DNA of 64,000 nucleotides from Plantago major. Its lineage: Eukaryota > Streptophyta > Magnoliopsida > Lamiales > Plantaginaceae. The stretch covers positions 32,800-96,799 of the forward strand of contig JAIFAC010000458.1 of assembly GCA_026545765.1 (NCBI GenBank), in the 5' to 3' direction. A program made the position numbers and the translations under genes. The notes beneath the pieces are model-generated. The model was not told where the DNA came from and made no database searches. It saw only the letters and a program-made list of their open reading frames with translations. Positions within the stretch are counted from its first letter, which is position 1; the number at the start of each line of letters is the position of its first letter. This document shows, piece after piece, positions 24,638 through 36,083 of the stretch.

Positions 24638-25009
24638 GGTTGTTTGGAAATCGATTAAAATGAACAAAGTTTTAATTGGGTTTTAACCGTGAATAAGAAT
24701 TAAATTATAAGTAGGTTTTGAAAAATTTGTTTGGGATGAAATTAAAATTTTATAGGTTTTATAGGGTTGTTATATAGGTGTGTAAGAGTTTTTAATATTA
24801 TTTGATTTGTTTTAATGTTATTCGATTTTAAGATTCATATAATAAATGAAAAAGAAAAGTATAAAAATAAGACAGTAGAAAGATAAAATTTAATCAATTA
24901 CGAATAATGATTAAAAAGGGATATTGTTCAATGCGATTAAAATTGCCAGACAAACATGATGAAAATGATAATTCGATTAAAATCAAATTTTAAAGGGAGA
25001 CAAACAGCC
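24638..25009. mobile_element. AT-rich non-autonomous element, candidate MITE
   Basis: Ends resemble each other in inverted orientation: GGTTGTTTGG...CGATTAAAAT on the left and CGATTAAAATC...CAAACAGCC on the right. An internal motif, ATAGGGTTGTTATATAGGTGTGTAAG, is shared in inverted orientation with 48600-49000 and 56200-56515 (CACACCCTATATAACAAC). Target duplication was not established. Confidence 0.45.
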
Positions 25010-25881
25010 TGATATAGATCCGAAGTATTCAATTGCAATTGATTTGATTCAAATCCGATTCCGATCACCTACTGGCTAATGACCTACTGTAATACTCTGG
25101 TTGGCGATCTGCTGGAGTAAAATTGGTAAAATAGTGCCGACATTTTGGTAGGATTTGAAGCTAAAATGACATACTACGTACTTCCAAGGCCAATTGTTTA
25201 CAATATTATTACAACTAGCAATTGATGAAAGTGTCTTCATTGTCTAAAAACAAGACAATTACTACAATTAATAATGCATGGTCACATCGACATGATACAT
25301 AACATAGAAGACCAGATCCAAGAATTACTTATCGTCTTTGGCAATTAATTCATGACAATGATTGAGAGTAGCTATAGCTAATTCAAGTACATGGCTCGAT
25401 CCATCAGCATCTCATCTCATATTTCTTGCTCGATTCTCCACGTCTCCTTACACCATTTGCTGCGTTTTTTCTATCCTATAGCATAATTGAAATCGTATAC
25501 ATTCATTTATTCATTTCCAACAAGAATAAAGGACGATAAATTAAAATCAAAAAGGAAATTATAACAAACAAGGACCATGTTGCCCCAGCATATGGTACTG
25601 CATCCGTGTCTTTAATTATTAGCATAATTTATTAGAAGCATGGCATATTCTGTTTTTAATGAATTTCATCTCAAGATATACCACAAGGGTCTTGTCATAT
25701 TATGTAATGGAGTAAACAATCCGCCCGACACTGCTCGACAAACCACCCAAGATCTCAATTGCATCATAGGATTAATTTAAAAAAAAATTACGCAGTTAAA
25801 TTTTTATAACCCGCTAACCCATGGTAGGTTGGTCAAGTGCAAACCGCAACCCACCTGCTCCACCCGCCATATTGTTTACAT

Positions 25882-25924
<43 letters not shown>

Positions 25925-26038
25925 TAAATTAATTGTCATTTAAATGAATATATTGAAATATATAATAGATTAGTAAAAGAAAAACTAGGGTTATTTCATG
26001 TATAAACTAAAAAACTACATAAGTGAAAATGGTACTTC
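25010..26038. other. Intergenic, AT-rich with repeat debris
   Basis: No gene. About 25720-25870 contains pyrimidine/G-rich CCCGCC and CCCACC words that recur in inverted sense at 26220-26370, suggesting one damaged element around the AT microsatellite. Confidence 0.35.
25887..25920. repeat. (AT)17 microsatellite
   Basis: 34 bases of uninterrupted AT dinucleotide. Confidence 0.97.
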
Positions 26039-26151
26039 GGCTCTGTTCTTTTTAACTTAAAACTCATTCGGCCCATTCAGCCTGGGCCATTAGTTATATT
26101 TTATACTACAAGTTTCGCTTCACCAAGAATTTCAATGAAAAGAACAGAGCC
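26039..26151. mobile_element. Short MITE with perfect terminal inverted repeats
   Basis: GGCTCTGTTCTTTT at the left end and its exact complement AAAAGAACAGAGCC at the right; 113 bp; flanked by TTC on both sides. The GGCTCTGTT end resembles PIF/Harbinger (Tourist) MITEs, which make 3-bp duplications. A related left part occurs at 49193-49250. Confidence 0.75.
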
Positions 26152-26847
26152 TTCATCATTTTACTTGTTTTCCAAAATATTTTGTTAATTTGATGGATAA
26201 GTTGATGTAGTAATCTACCCACTAACCCAGCCGCCATTATTATCACCCAAACCGCCGCGGGTTGAAAAATTATTCTACCTGCCGTGGGTCGGACAAATAA
26301 TCCCCTGCCATAGATGGGTTGGTTTGATTTTTTGTAAATACTCGTCAATACCCACCCGCACTCACCCCTAATGGAGTATATCTTTGGAATGTGATGGAAA
26401 CCGGTTTATCATATGGACCATTACGCGACAACGGGACGATCACATCGTTCGAAGATGAATTATCTTGAAAATCATGTGGATATTCGTAAACTATTTTAGA
26501 AGTGAAATTTTTAAAAAGTATTGATTTTCCTGAATATGTGAAATTACTATATTACCCCTATAAAAGTGTTCGACATAATCACATATTTACACTAATACAA
26601 TACTTACTCACTCGCCTCTTCATCCTCATGTATAAATACATGATTGATTATGGTCTTTCTTATTGTGTAGGAAAATCAGGATTTTATAAGACTTACTCAC
26701 TACTCACTAGCCCCTTCATCCTCATGTATATATTCATGTTCATTATGATTGTAAATTATGTTGACAGTAATATAAGACATCCCTCAAAAACGTGTTCACC
26801 GAAAGGTATGTTACAATAAATTCATGTTATCGAACGGTTAAGACCAC
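26152..26847. other. Intergenic, possible hAT end near 26372
   Basis: Read on the minus strand, TAGGGGTGAGTGCGGGTGGG starts near 26372 and resembles hAT terminal repeats (YAGGGGTG). No matching second end was confirmed. No gene. Confidence 0.3.
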
Positions 26848-29075
26848 TTCTTAACCGTGAAAACCCCCAAACGCACTGATAAGTGATAATACGTTGGAGG
26901 TTTTAGTTCGTTTGTTAATGCATGAGAACCTTAATTTCAAGATGCTTTCTTTAAAATATTTTCAAATTTCACATTCATTTCATTTCGGTGATTCGGGAAA
27001 AAACAAAACTAGATACTTAAATATTTTTCGTTCCGTATAGGTGAAGATTTTTTTAAGAATTAAGAGGAAAAAATAAATAATATTTTGATTTAAAAGAAAA
27101 ACAACAGAAATCCGAAATCGGGTACGAAAATTATTGTGGTCGGAAAACAAGAAAAGCATATGATAAATCTTCACATGGCTAGGTTGGCAGATGCATTGGA
27201 TAAATTGGAACTCACGAGAATATACTCCACTGTATGTTTCTTCATTTTAAACTAAAACATTGATGAGTTCATAGAATCACATTTAGAGACTTGTTGATTT
27301 GTTATTTCTACTGTGGATATTCCATTTTTCATATTTTGGGTAGTTTGATGAGGATTTACACATTGACTTTCGAGTATATATTAATTCCTTTGAGATTCAA
27401 AACTCTCGAGTACTAAGCAAACAAAGCTACGGTTTTTTTTTTATTCTAGGTTTCGAGTACCCTATCAAGTGCAAAAAATCTCATACATAAACTCAAAATT
27501 CGAGTTATAGGTAATCACATAGAATCCGGATTATGATCAGAATTTGGCACTTAAATTCTGATCCAAGTTCCTTTGGCGAACACGTTTTTATGCACACACC
27601 AACCCCTACTTTTCGATATTTATGAAGTTATCAAACTCTTTTGTGTGTACTTTTCATTGGCTTTTAGCTAACAATGTTGTCCCAAATGACAATAAACTCG
27701 ATACTTGCACTTGGATTTTCACCGAGGTGCCCAAAGTTTTGCCAAAAATATTAACAAACTTGCTTTCCAATTTTTGCAGAGAACAAATTATAATCCTAAC
27801 ACAAGACACATTAATTTAACCTTCGAAAAGCATGTGACAATATATGAAATTTACAACTACACTAACCGCAGAACTCAAATTGTCTTGAGAAATGACCATG
27901 TCAAAACAATTTTCACCCATTTTACCAAGTCTCCCAATAATCTCAGTGGCAAATCACTAAGGTTTATGCCGTAGGTGAGATGTCTATTGGTTTAGGTTTT
28001 GTTGCATTAGCACATGTATCCTTATTATAACAATGGCGTTATCCGACCGGATTCCGTACTATCCTTCGCCATATAACCGAAAACATGTACTCTGGAAGGT
28101 GGATTACTCCCCAACTATAGAAAAATTACGCGTAATGAGTCTTTAAAAAACTATCAAAATAGCGTTACCATGTCTTGAAAAAATCTATTAAAATCTACAG
28201 GAAAGTCTGCATTATGTTTCGAACTTCGTAACCAAACATGTTGCACTTTTGTTACTTAATATTAGTTTATTAACTGTGTACTAAAGTGGTGACTTGAACT
28301 AGTAATTTTATTTGTGTCAATTAAACTCTTGTTAAAAACTAAATTTATCCTCTAAAATTTTCCAAAAAACATAATTATATTTTTTTTATAATTACCAATA
28401 TTTTTAATTTCTATATTTTTATATTTAATCAAAATAAACAGGTCAATTCCTAATTTGACGCCTGTTGTCAGGCAAGGCGAAAGCCTGCCTGACCGTAGAA
28501 AAGCCTAAGTAAGTTGTAGTACTAAAAAATTATATATTCAAATAAGACTCGCCAGCCTCTAGGAAGTTCTGGTCAACTACAATACAAAGATCAACCACCA
28601 CAACTCTCTGGTAGAGTATCCAAACTACCGAAATTACTGATTAGTCTCGGTCTTTAAAAATACTCAATCTTTTCTATTAGAAAAACTTCTTTAGTACTTT
28701 AGAGTATTCTTCTTCTGTTGGTAAAAGATAATATCTTTTTAATTTGAAGATCCTGTCTATTTCACCACTCCCATATTTGGTTGATGATGGATAATTTGGG
28801 GTTAAAAATAAATTTACCTCTTCCACCACTTGAGATATCAGGTACAATCCATCAAGAGGAACTTTAAATGGAAAACTAACCATCGTACGATGGAACTATC
28901 AAAATTTCATCTTGCAGGATTCTGATTGTTCGCACAAGACGTCCAGACTCGTACACACAAATCTTGGCTACGCTGCAAGTCCGGGTCATTATGCTTGAAT
29001 TTCGGGGGCATACTCGAAATTCTATGTGTAATTTGACATGGTTCATTTTTGTTTTGTCAGGAAATTGGTGGTGTG
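26848..29075. repeat. 2.2-kb dispersed repeat, copy A
   Basis: Aligns along its length with 57039-59168 (copy B) in the same orientation, with substitutions and small indels; a third partial copy lies at 60095-60430. An 89-codon frame is open in both full copies but starts at TTG, and the copies differ mostly by amino-acid-changing substitutions, so it is not annotated as a gene. Its end merges into the palindrome at 28757-29395. Confidence 0.85.
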
Positions 29076-29395
29076 CACGAAACATCGGGTCATTATGATT
29101 TGTATCAGGTGATGACCCATACTTGCAGCGTAGACAAGATTTGTGTGTACTAGTCTGGATGTCTTCGCGTAACAATCGTAATCCTACAAGAAGAAATTTG
29201 ATAGTTCCATCGCACGATGGCTTTTCCATCAAGTTACTCTGATGGATCAGACCATATCTCAAGCGGTGGAAGAGGTAAATTTATTTTTAACCCCAAATTA
29301 TCTATCATCAAAATAAGATCTATCTAATAACAAGAGAAGACTTTGGTAAAAATAGATGTATCTCAAATACCAAATATGGGAGTGGGTGAAATACG
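28757..29395. repeat. Large imperfect palindrome (foldback)
   Basis: The left arm (about 28757-29000, including AATTTGGGGTTAAAAATAAA and CATCGTACGATGGAACTATC) is inverted in the right arm (about 29395-29095, with GATAGTTCCATCGCACGATG and TTTATTTTTAACCCCAAATT). A spacer of about 90 bases lies between. Single arms recur at 45320-45545 and 58868-59130. The long open frame at 28876-29262 is a by-product of this symmetry. Confidence 0.85.
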
Positions 29396-29469
29396 ACTAT
29401 GCGACGCTTATATCGCCCTGTGATCACTGCTTACTTTGAATATTTAAATTAAAAAATATAAATATTAAT

Positions 29470-29800
29470 AAAAAAAATCCAAGTAAGTTATAGTACTAAA
29501 AAATTATATATTCAAATAAGACTCACCAGGATCCGGGTATAGAGGAGCTCTGGTGAACCACAATACAAAGAGCAACCACCACAGCTCTCTCATAGAGTAT
29601 CCAAACTACCGACGAGCTCTATTATATATTCAAATAAGATTGCCACCTCCAGGACAAAGGAGCTCTGGTTAACTATAATACAAAGAGCAACCACCACAGC
29701 TCTCTCTGGTAGAGTATCAAAACTATCGAAACTAGAGCTCTTCGGTAGTTTGGATACTCTACCGTAGAGAGTCAGGTTGTTGCTTTTAGATTGTAGTCGC
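29470..29800. repeat. Repeated gene-debris-like units, direct and inverted
   Basis: Two direct units (about 29477-29610 and 29615-29725) share AATACAAAGAGCAACCACCA and CTCTC..AGAGTATC. Related single units occur at 28500-28640 and 58610-58740. At 29728-29800 the same words appear inverted (GGTAGTTTGGATACTCTACC). The series flanks the palindrome on both sides. Confidence 0.7.
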
Positions 29801-29868
29801 CGTAGTTACTCGTCTCCCGAGGTCAAGTAGTTTTATTTCAATATTTAATTTTTGAGTAAGTTTTCTGA

Positions 29869-30086
29869 GAGACGGTCTCTAGATAATTTATCTAGAGACG
29901 GACCTATATTTTCAATAAAATCATCGATATTATTAATCAAAACATTTATGTTCTCAACATTGGTGTTTTTTTTTCATATTACAACAAGACTTATTTTGTT
30001 AACAATATAGACATTTTGATTACTAACATGGATGGTTATATTGATAATATAGGTCGTCTCTAGATAAGTTATCTAGAGACCGTCTC
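29869..30086. mobile_element. MITE with 32-bp palindromic terminal repeats
   Basis: 218 bp. The left 32 bases (starting GAGACGGTCTCTAGATAA) match the complement of the right 32 bases with one mismatch. Each terminal repeat is itself a near-palindrome around TTATCTAGAGAC, so each end can form its own hairpin. AT-rich, non-coding interior. Confidence 0.85.
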
Positions 30087-30556
30087 CATCGAAGATTACC
30101 TCGCAATCGACCATGGCGCCATGAAGAATCTACTTGAATCAAGGAGCTTACGCTCAATCAAGAAGTTGTTGTTCAATCGAGAAGGAGCCTTCAAGAAGAA
30201 GACAATCAAGAGTGAAGAGCCCATCACTAAGACAAGACAAGATAGGTTGTCGATCGACCAAGAAGATAGCTTTTGGTAGAAGAATGTATTAATTTAATAC
30301 ATAGCTTTTTTTTTTTTAATCATATACATAGTTCATTAGCACTAGCTTTTCACCCATGAGATTTTATTTTACCATCGACTAATAAAAGCTCAAGATTGAA
30401 CGCAGCCTTCTTAAATCAGCTATATGAGACCTTGTGATAATTTTTTAGTACTACAACTTGGGTTTTTTAATTAATATTTGCATTTTTTAGTTAAAATATT
30501 CATAATGCGAAAGAGTGATCACATACGATATGGCGATCGTCGCATTCAAGCATTTC
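30087..30556. other. Intergenic, no gene seen
   Basis: Includes a GAAGAAG/CAAGAAG-rich patch (30120-30280) and a poly-T run at about 30307. Nothing recognisable. Confidence 0.4.
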
Positions 30557-32480
30557 CACTACAAGAACCGCCAAATAGCTTACGGGATAGCGACGATTTA
30601 TCCGTCGCTAGCTTATTTAATCGCTAGTTTTAGCGATTTTATCGACGGATTAGTTATTTGACGGATATTTTCCTGTCATTCGCTTATTTGACACAAAATA
30701 TCCGTCGTTATTTAGGGATGGATATAATATCCGTCCCTAAATAAGTTGACCAGATTAAAAAAAGAAAAAAGAAATAAAAAAGAAAATGAATTTAGCGACG
30801 ACGCTGCGTCGCTAAACTAGGATAGAAACGGGCATCCCTTTCTTCCCATTTTCGCTTTTGCTTCTCTTCGTCTTCGCATTTCGCCAATTCCGACCAAATC
30901 TCCGCCATTCCGCTAATTTTGGAGTGTTTTCAAGCTCGGGACAAGAAGTTCGGGTGTTCAATCAATTTCGTCTTCCTTCCGCTTAATCGAATGTATTTTG
31001 GCTAAAACCATTATTTTGCCAAATTTGGGGATTTTGTTAATTTTGACTAATTTGAGCAATTGCATGTGTATTGTAAGTATATGTAGTAGTTAGTTTAGCT
31101 TATATTACGTAGTGTGTTAACTTTGAGATGTTCAATTGATATATTGATTGTGAATTTGGATTTTTAGTATAATGTTAGGATGTTTGGAAGTATGTAGGAT
31201 GTTAATGTGATATTTTTCAGATATGTAGTAGGATTAGGAAGATTTAGTTGAGTGTTTTGAAACCCTTGTTGACAAATTTGGGAATTTTGTTAATTTCGAC
31301 TAATTAGATCAATTGTATGTTTATGGGAGCTATAGTATACTAGCTAGTTAACTTTGTGCAATTGATATATTGATTGTGAATTTGTATTGTTAATTAGTAT
31401 AATGTTAGGATGTTTGTAAGTACGTAGTAATTTTGATTCGATAAATTCGTATATGCACTAGATTATGAAGATTTAATTAAGTGTTTTGAGACTATTTGGT
31501 GATTATATTAACGTAAAATGCATGTTATGAATCTAATAATTGTAGACGTGTCAGGCTAATCATCTAATTTCTTATATGCTCTTGCAGATGCCGCGCCAAA
31601 GGAAGTCCACATACCTTCCTCCCGGGTGTAGGGGTACTAGGGGGAGTTCATCGTTCGTAATACACCAAAAGTGGAGCTACTAGTCCCCGTCGATATGATA
31701 TCTGGGACCAGCAGAAGTCTCAAGTTCGAGACTCCACCTACTACACATCACATGCCCCGGTGACTACCCCTCCGACGGTGTCCCTATCCGACGCTGACCG
31801 ACGGCTACATTCCGTGGAAGCTGTTGTTCCCCAACGGCAGGAACAAATAAGTATTATGCATTTGTAGAACATACACTTAAGATAAATATATGTTACATGA
31901 TTTTACTAATGAATATTCGTTTCTTGTTTGTCTCATTGATAACAGGTTTTGGCCACCGGATGCTTCGGATAAACTAGGCAAAATCTTTAGGGGGAGGGGG
32001 GAGATGCCGGGACAGGGAGGCGAGAAGTGGACAAACATCTCGGACCGGATGAAACACTTTTACTTCGACGAGTTGCGGGTAAACTTAAATGTTACAATGA
32101 ATGCTTTATTTGTTCTTTTAATCATTGTGTTAATGTGTGTTATGTTAGCCACTATATCTGTGAGTGGTATGTTAGCCACTATATCTGTGAGCGGATGTAC
32201 GCTTTGACCCAGATGTTCAGCACTTCTTCCCAGTACCACCCACCGCCTCCTCCTGATTCTTAGTTACGTCAGACTTATATTGTTTATGCTACATATATAC
32301 TTTAACACTATTTCACCTTCTTGTGCTTGCATACTTTAGACTTTGTTCTGGATAATTTATATTGTTTCGGGTATATTAATGCAATTTAATTGTTTCGGGT
32401 ATATTATCTATGATTATATTATGTGAAAAAACAGGTGAAATGTGAAACAAAATATAAAAAACCAAAAAAAAAAAAACAGA
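30557..32480 (+). mobile_element. CACTA (CMC/EnSpm) element, 5' end and partial body
   Basis: Starts with CACTACAAGAA at 30557, followed by subterminal repeats of the ATCCGTCG type (ATTTATCCGTCGC, AATATCCGTCG, AATATCCGTCC) in both orientations up to about 30830, the normal CACTA layout. A transposon-type ORF remnant follows at 31588-32263. The matching 3' terminus was not found, so the right border is approximate. Confidence 0.75.
31588..32263 (+). pseudogene. CACTA-associated ORF remnant
   Basis: From ATG at 31588 (MPRQRKSTYLPPGCRGTRG) the frame stops at TAG near 31680 but continues in another frame (SPRRYDIWDQQKSQVRDS...). After a GT-AG-like gap it continues at 31946 with FWPPDASDKLGKIFRGRGEM and WTNISDRMKHFYFDEL, ending in QYHPPPPPDS at 32263. 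The W-x-x-(I/V)-x-x-x-x-(K/R)-x-x-(W/F)-(Y/F)-x-E(F/L) pattern resembles the Transposase_24-type plant transposon protein. A 27-bp in-frame tandem duplication repeats YVSHYICE(W/R) at 32145-32198. Function is not claimable; at least one frameshift is present. Confidence 0.5.
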
Positions 32481-33278
32481 AGCTAGCTAGTATTTCGTTA
32501 GGTACAACTTTAGTTTTTCCAGTAGTATGTTGCGAATTCTAGTCGTCAATTAGTAGATAGAGACAGCGAGGAGCTTCGATATAGAAAAAAATTCGTATAT
32601 CGCTCTAGTTGATGGAACATTGGACCTAATTGCCACCTCTGGGCAGCAATTGTTAGAATTGTATGCAATGTATGTAATAGGAGCAGGATTGTGTGTGTGT
32701 GGCATGGTAGATTGGATCATTTTGCTCTGTGTAACTGAGTTTATTGCAGTTTTAGAGTAATCTGGGATCTAGGTGGTCGCTGTTTAAAGAATTCGATGCT
32801 CATTTTGTAGTTTTTACATGTGTGGTGGGAGGCTCTTACCTTATTTTCTCAGTAGTGTAGAGCCGAATTTGATGGTATAAGATGTTGATGAGTGGGTAAG
32901 TCTGTGTCATGTAACATCTCTTTCTCCTTGTCGTTTCACTTGTGGCCTTGGTGCATGCTTACATGTGTGTACTACCTTTATGCTTGGAGCTTGAGATTGG
33001 TAAGCTGAACTTGCGTAAATTCTACAAGATTCATCGCCTTTTCATCTAGTAGTATTTAGTTTATCATGACAGGGAGCTTGATTTGTTTGAAAGTTAAATT
33101 GGTAAATTTCGTTATACTGGGTGAAAACTGTTGTGGATTTTCACATGCGTTGGTATGTCTATGGGCATATCATGGGTATGCTATGTATATGAGTATATCC
33201 TGCCAATCCTTACTCTCGGGTGGACAATTAAATTTCACCTGTTTTACAAACTTGTTTTTGTTTCCTTTGACCATACAG
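32481..33278. other. No gene recognised
   Basis: AT-rich, with long non-family frames. It may be intron or UTR of the gene or fragment that owns the 33279-33454 exon. Confidence 0.35.
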
Positions 33279-33454
33279 AGCTATCTGGTGTTGATTTGGT
33301 TATGGCTGATCTCAAAGCCTTGGAGGTTTACATTGGCTACTGTTACCATCTCTCTAAGATGTGGACCAAGCCTCTTCCAGAAACCTACGATCCACAAGAG
33401 GTGGCTGATTATTTCACCTTGAGGCCTCACCTGGTGGTTCTCCGACTTCTGGAG
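33279..33454 (+). pseudogene. Orphan exon resembling ABC1K N-terminal region
   Basis: A 176-nt exon flanked by CCATACAG acceptor and GAG|GTACAT donor, intact in one frame for 58 codons: SGVDLVMADLKALEVYIGYC, KMWTKPLPETYDPQEVADYF, RPHLVVLRLLE. The YDPQ-x-VA-x-YF-x-x-RPH-x-V-x-RLLE pattern resembles the region before the kinase-like domain of plastid ABC1/AarF (ABC1K) proteins. No neighbouring exons of such a gene were found within the window on either side. It could be a captured fragment, since it lies 2.7 kb from a CACTA end, or a real gene whose other exons I missed. Family assignment is tentative. Confidence 0.45.
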
Positions 33455-34479
33455 GTACATGAAACCAAGCTCTTCAATGTTCTCCCATGAGGATACATGG
33501 TGTAACTCTATACTTGGTGTCTTCATGTTTCTTAACCTGTTAACTAATTGTAGTCATCACTCCTTCAACTTACTCGTCATGCTTATTATGGGTGTTTTGT
33601 ACTGTGGTTGTCTACTCAACTGCAATTTTGAAGTGTAGTGTGGATTTGAAATTAAGTTCTGTGCTCTCCCCATGCAAGTAGAGAATGGAGTCTCGGTCTC
33701 AATTTTTCTTATAGGTTGTTACACAAGAGTTTTTCTTGGTTCTTCACTGTTCCCTCAATCTTCCAAAATCTGTATCACTACACGAAAATGTTTTTATGTT
33801 TTCAATCCCTTCCTTGTTTTGATCCCATATATTCAGGTTGCCTTTTCACTGCTATATTCCACTGGAAAGTTCTTGGTTTTAAGGGTAACCTTGACTCTAT
33901 AGTTAGAAAATAAGAGAAATTTTGAGTGCCCATATTTAAGATCAAGTCCTTTGTGTCCATCTTACTTATAAATGATGTCGTTTACACTTCCATATTTTAA
34001 GGACATTTGTGGTCTGCTCTTGGTCAATTACGGAATAGAGTAGAAATTGTGTCATCTGCAATGGTCATTTCATAGCGCTCTCTTTAATAGTTTAACAACC
34101 AAACTCATTCACCTGTAAAAATAAACCCAATAGATGTTTTTCTTATAATAAGACAATAATAAAAGAAGATTATCTATTTCTGTTTTATTTCCAATCTAAT
34201 GGGTTTACTTGTTAACTTCTACATCAATGCGGGTTGCATTGATTTTCCGTATGAGAGGCATTTTAGATGAATTAGTTGACATTTCATGGCATGTGTTATA
34301 TATTAGCTACATTGTTAATGTCTATAACAATCTTGCTGCCACTAATTAGATCATCAAACAGATACCTGACGAGAGCTGCTGTTGAGCTATCTGTCCTCTA
34401 ATTAGATCCCTAATAATTTTTACCTCAATTGACCCTTTGTCATGCCAGAATTTACCTCTTGATTTGCTCCCAAAATTCC
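33455..34479. other. No gene recognised
   Basis: AT-rich with short unrelated frames; no motif supports a gene. Confidence 0.35.
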
Positions 34480-34745
34480 AAAAAGGAGTGTGGTATCTAT
34501 CTCACTGGTTCTTGTTTCCTGATGAAATTTCCATTTCATCGTTGCAGTCTGCAAGACAATCAAGCTAGATGGCGGAAATGCAAGTGGAATGAGAGATGTT
34601 AAAGTGGTTCCAGTAGAAGTGTATGTTGTAGTCTGCCATGGAGTCGATGTAGCACCATGTGAATAGGAATAACTAATCACATATTGTGTCGTATCGATCT
34701 GATTATCTACATATGAGGGGTGTGCCCTTCTTAGCTTGTAACATC
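34480..34745 (-). repeat. Dispersed repeat copy (partner at 5204-5425)
   Basis: Reverse complement of the 5.2-kb copy along its length. On the minus strand it keeps a 76-86 codon open frame (SYSHGATSTPWQTTTYTSTG...), whereas the 5.2-kb copy has lost this frame. No recognised family; possibly a captured exon. Confidence 0.6.
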
Positions 34746-35353
34746 TTCATGAGTTTATACAAGATTCTCAGTAAATTTCGTAAAAAGAGAAACTCGAATA
34801 TCAAAAGAAAGATATCGGTCCACTAGTTCTTGTAGCATGAATGACCAGCTTTAATAGTGTAATGTAGAACGCTCACGAGGTTTATAAGAACCCGCGAACA
34901 ACTATAAAACAAGGCCATAGAAAAAGCCGACAAACTAGCAATAAAGTCGACATACAAAGAGCCTGAACATCCATCATATCTACTACACGAATTGATCAAA
35001 ACATAAATCTGGAAGCCAAATCAAAACTACAAACAATTTTAGATTAGCCAAATTGTTCTAGAGCTATATTGACAAAATGGTAAAGAGACATTTGTTACAT
35101 TAATGGTCCTGCTTCTTAATCTGGAGCTATCTATATATCACTCTGTTCCAAAATATTTGTTAGAATATGTTACTAAAAAATTAAAGTTCCTAAATTGTCA
35201 TTTATTATTTATACTATATTGTTAAGTACCTTGCAAAGTCAATATTAAATCATAATCAAAATAAAAGCATTTCGACCAAAATAAAAGAAACAAAATGTAA
35301 CAGACAAAGATTGAGGTATATGTTCATGGGATCTACTGGAGCGTTGAAGTGAT
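34746..35353. other. Intergenic, 3' flank of the Cx9C locus
   Basis: Contains a weak mariner-like MITE remnant at about 35135-35310 (TCTGTTCCAAAATATTTG at one end, AAAATGTAACAGA at the other). No gene. Confidence 0.35.
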
Positions 35354-36083
35354 CTAGGTAGCAGGGGAGCGCTTCTTGCGGCATTCAGCGAGCTTGTCCA
35401 TGTAAGATTGGCATCTGCTGATCTCCCTTTCGTTACTTTCCAGGCACTGCATGATTCATTATATAAGTTGCAGATTAGATTAGCATGAACTGATCACACA
35501 TAGCATAACAATTAATTGGATATTGAGTTTTTTCTTCATACGGCATTGATTATAAAAACAACAATAACGTTTACGCAATCAGAAGGAATGATCCTAACTA
35601 AAAAAGTAGCAAGTACACATAGAAATCCCAGGCCAGGCCAGCATATAGTATTATACATCAAACAAAACAAACTACTTCCGCCTGCCTTTCGCTATCCATA
35701 ATCCTTGTTTTCCACTTAGAATAACCAAAATACCAGATCCAACTTGATAAACCCAAAATTGTCACCACACCAAAACTTAAGTAAATTTATTTAAGTATAA
35801 GTAAGCAAAAACCGTCAAATCCACAAACAGCTGAGCAGGGTATGAATGGAATGATTGATTATAAACTACTACTACTTCAGTAAACGACATAAACTAAGGT
35901 AAAACATCCACAAGAGCAGGTGAAGAAAACATACATACCTCTTCCAACGCATATTCAGCAAACAAATCTGGGCGATCACATCACCCAGTTTTTATAATCA
36001 TATTCTTGGCAAATCTGGGAGTTCCTTAGTTTTAATCTGCAAACACGCCAGGGCAACCGCAATTCCACAGCCGAAAATAAAAC
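35354..36083 (-). pseudogene. Small Cx9C membrane protein gene, partial and frame-disrupted
   Basis: Last exon 35354-35446 encodes CLESNEREISRC followed by a CQSYMDKLAEC (Cx9C) helix and KKRSPAT-stop. The preceding exon (35939-36083) gives a hydrophobic stretch GFIFGCGIAVALACLQIKTK and ends FAEYALEE, which joins in phase 0 to the Cys of the last exon. Within that exon the membrane part and the Cys part are in different frames (change near 35990-36010). The 5' exon with the start codon was not located. Cx9C helices are typical of mitochondrial intermembrane-space proteins oxidised by MIA40, here apparently with one membrane anchor. Exact family is not recognised. It may be intact with sequence errors. 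Confidence 0.5.

Noticed and set aside
27705..27974. 89-codon frame conserved between two repeat copies (also 57794-58063)
   Set aside because: It begins at TTG, not ATG. The two copies differ at nine residues, with nearly all differences changing the amino acid, so there is no sign of protein-level constraint.
28876..29262. 128-codon minus-strand ORF
   Set aside because: It lies across the foldback palindrome; its two halves are inverted copies of the same sequence and no family is recognisable.
34826..34839. TTCTTGTAGCATG as the missing 3' end of the CACTA element at 30557
   Set aside because: Only 9 of 11 terminal bases fit, no subterminal ATCCGTCG repeats lie beside it and the flanking trinucleotides do not match.
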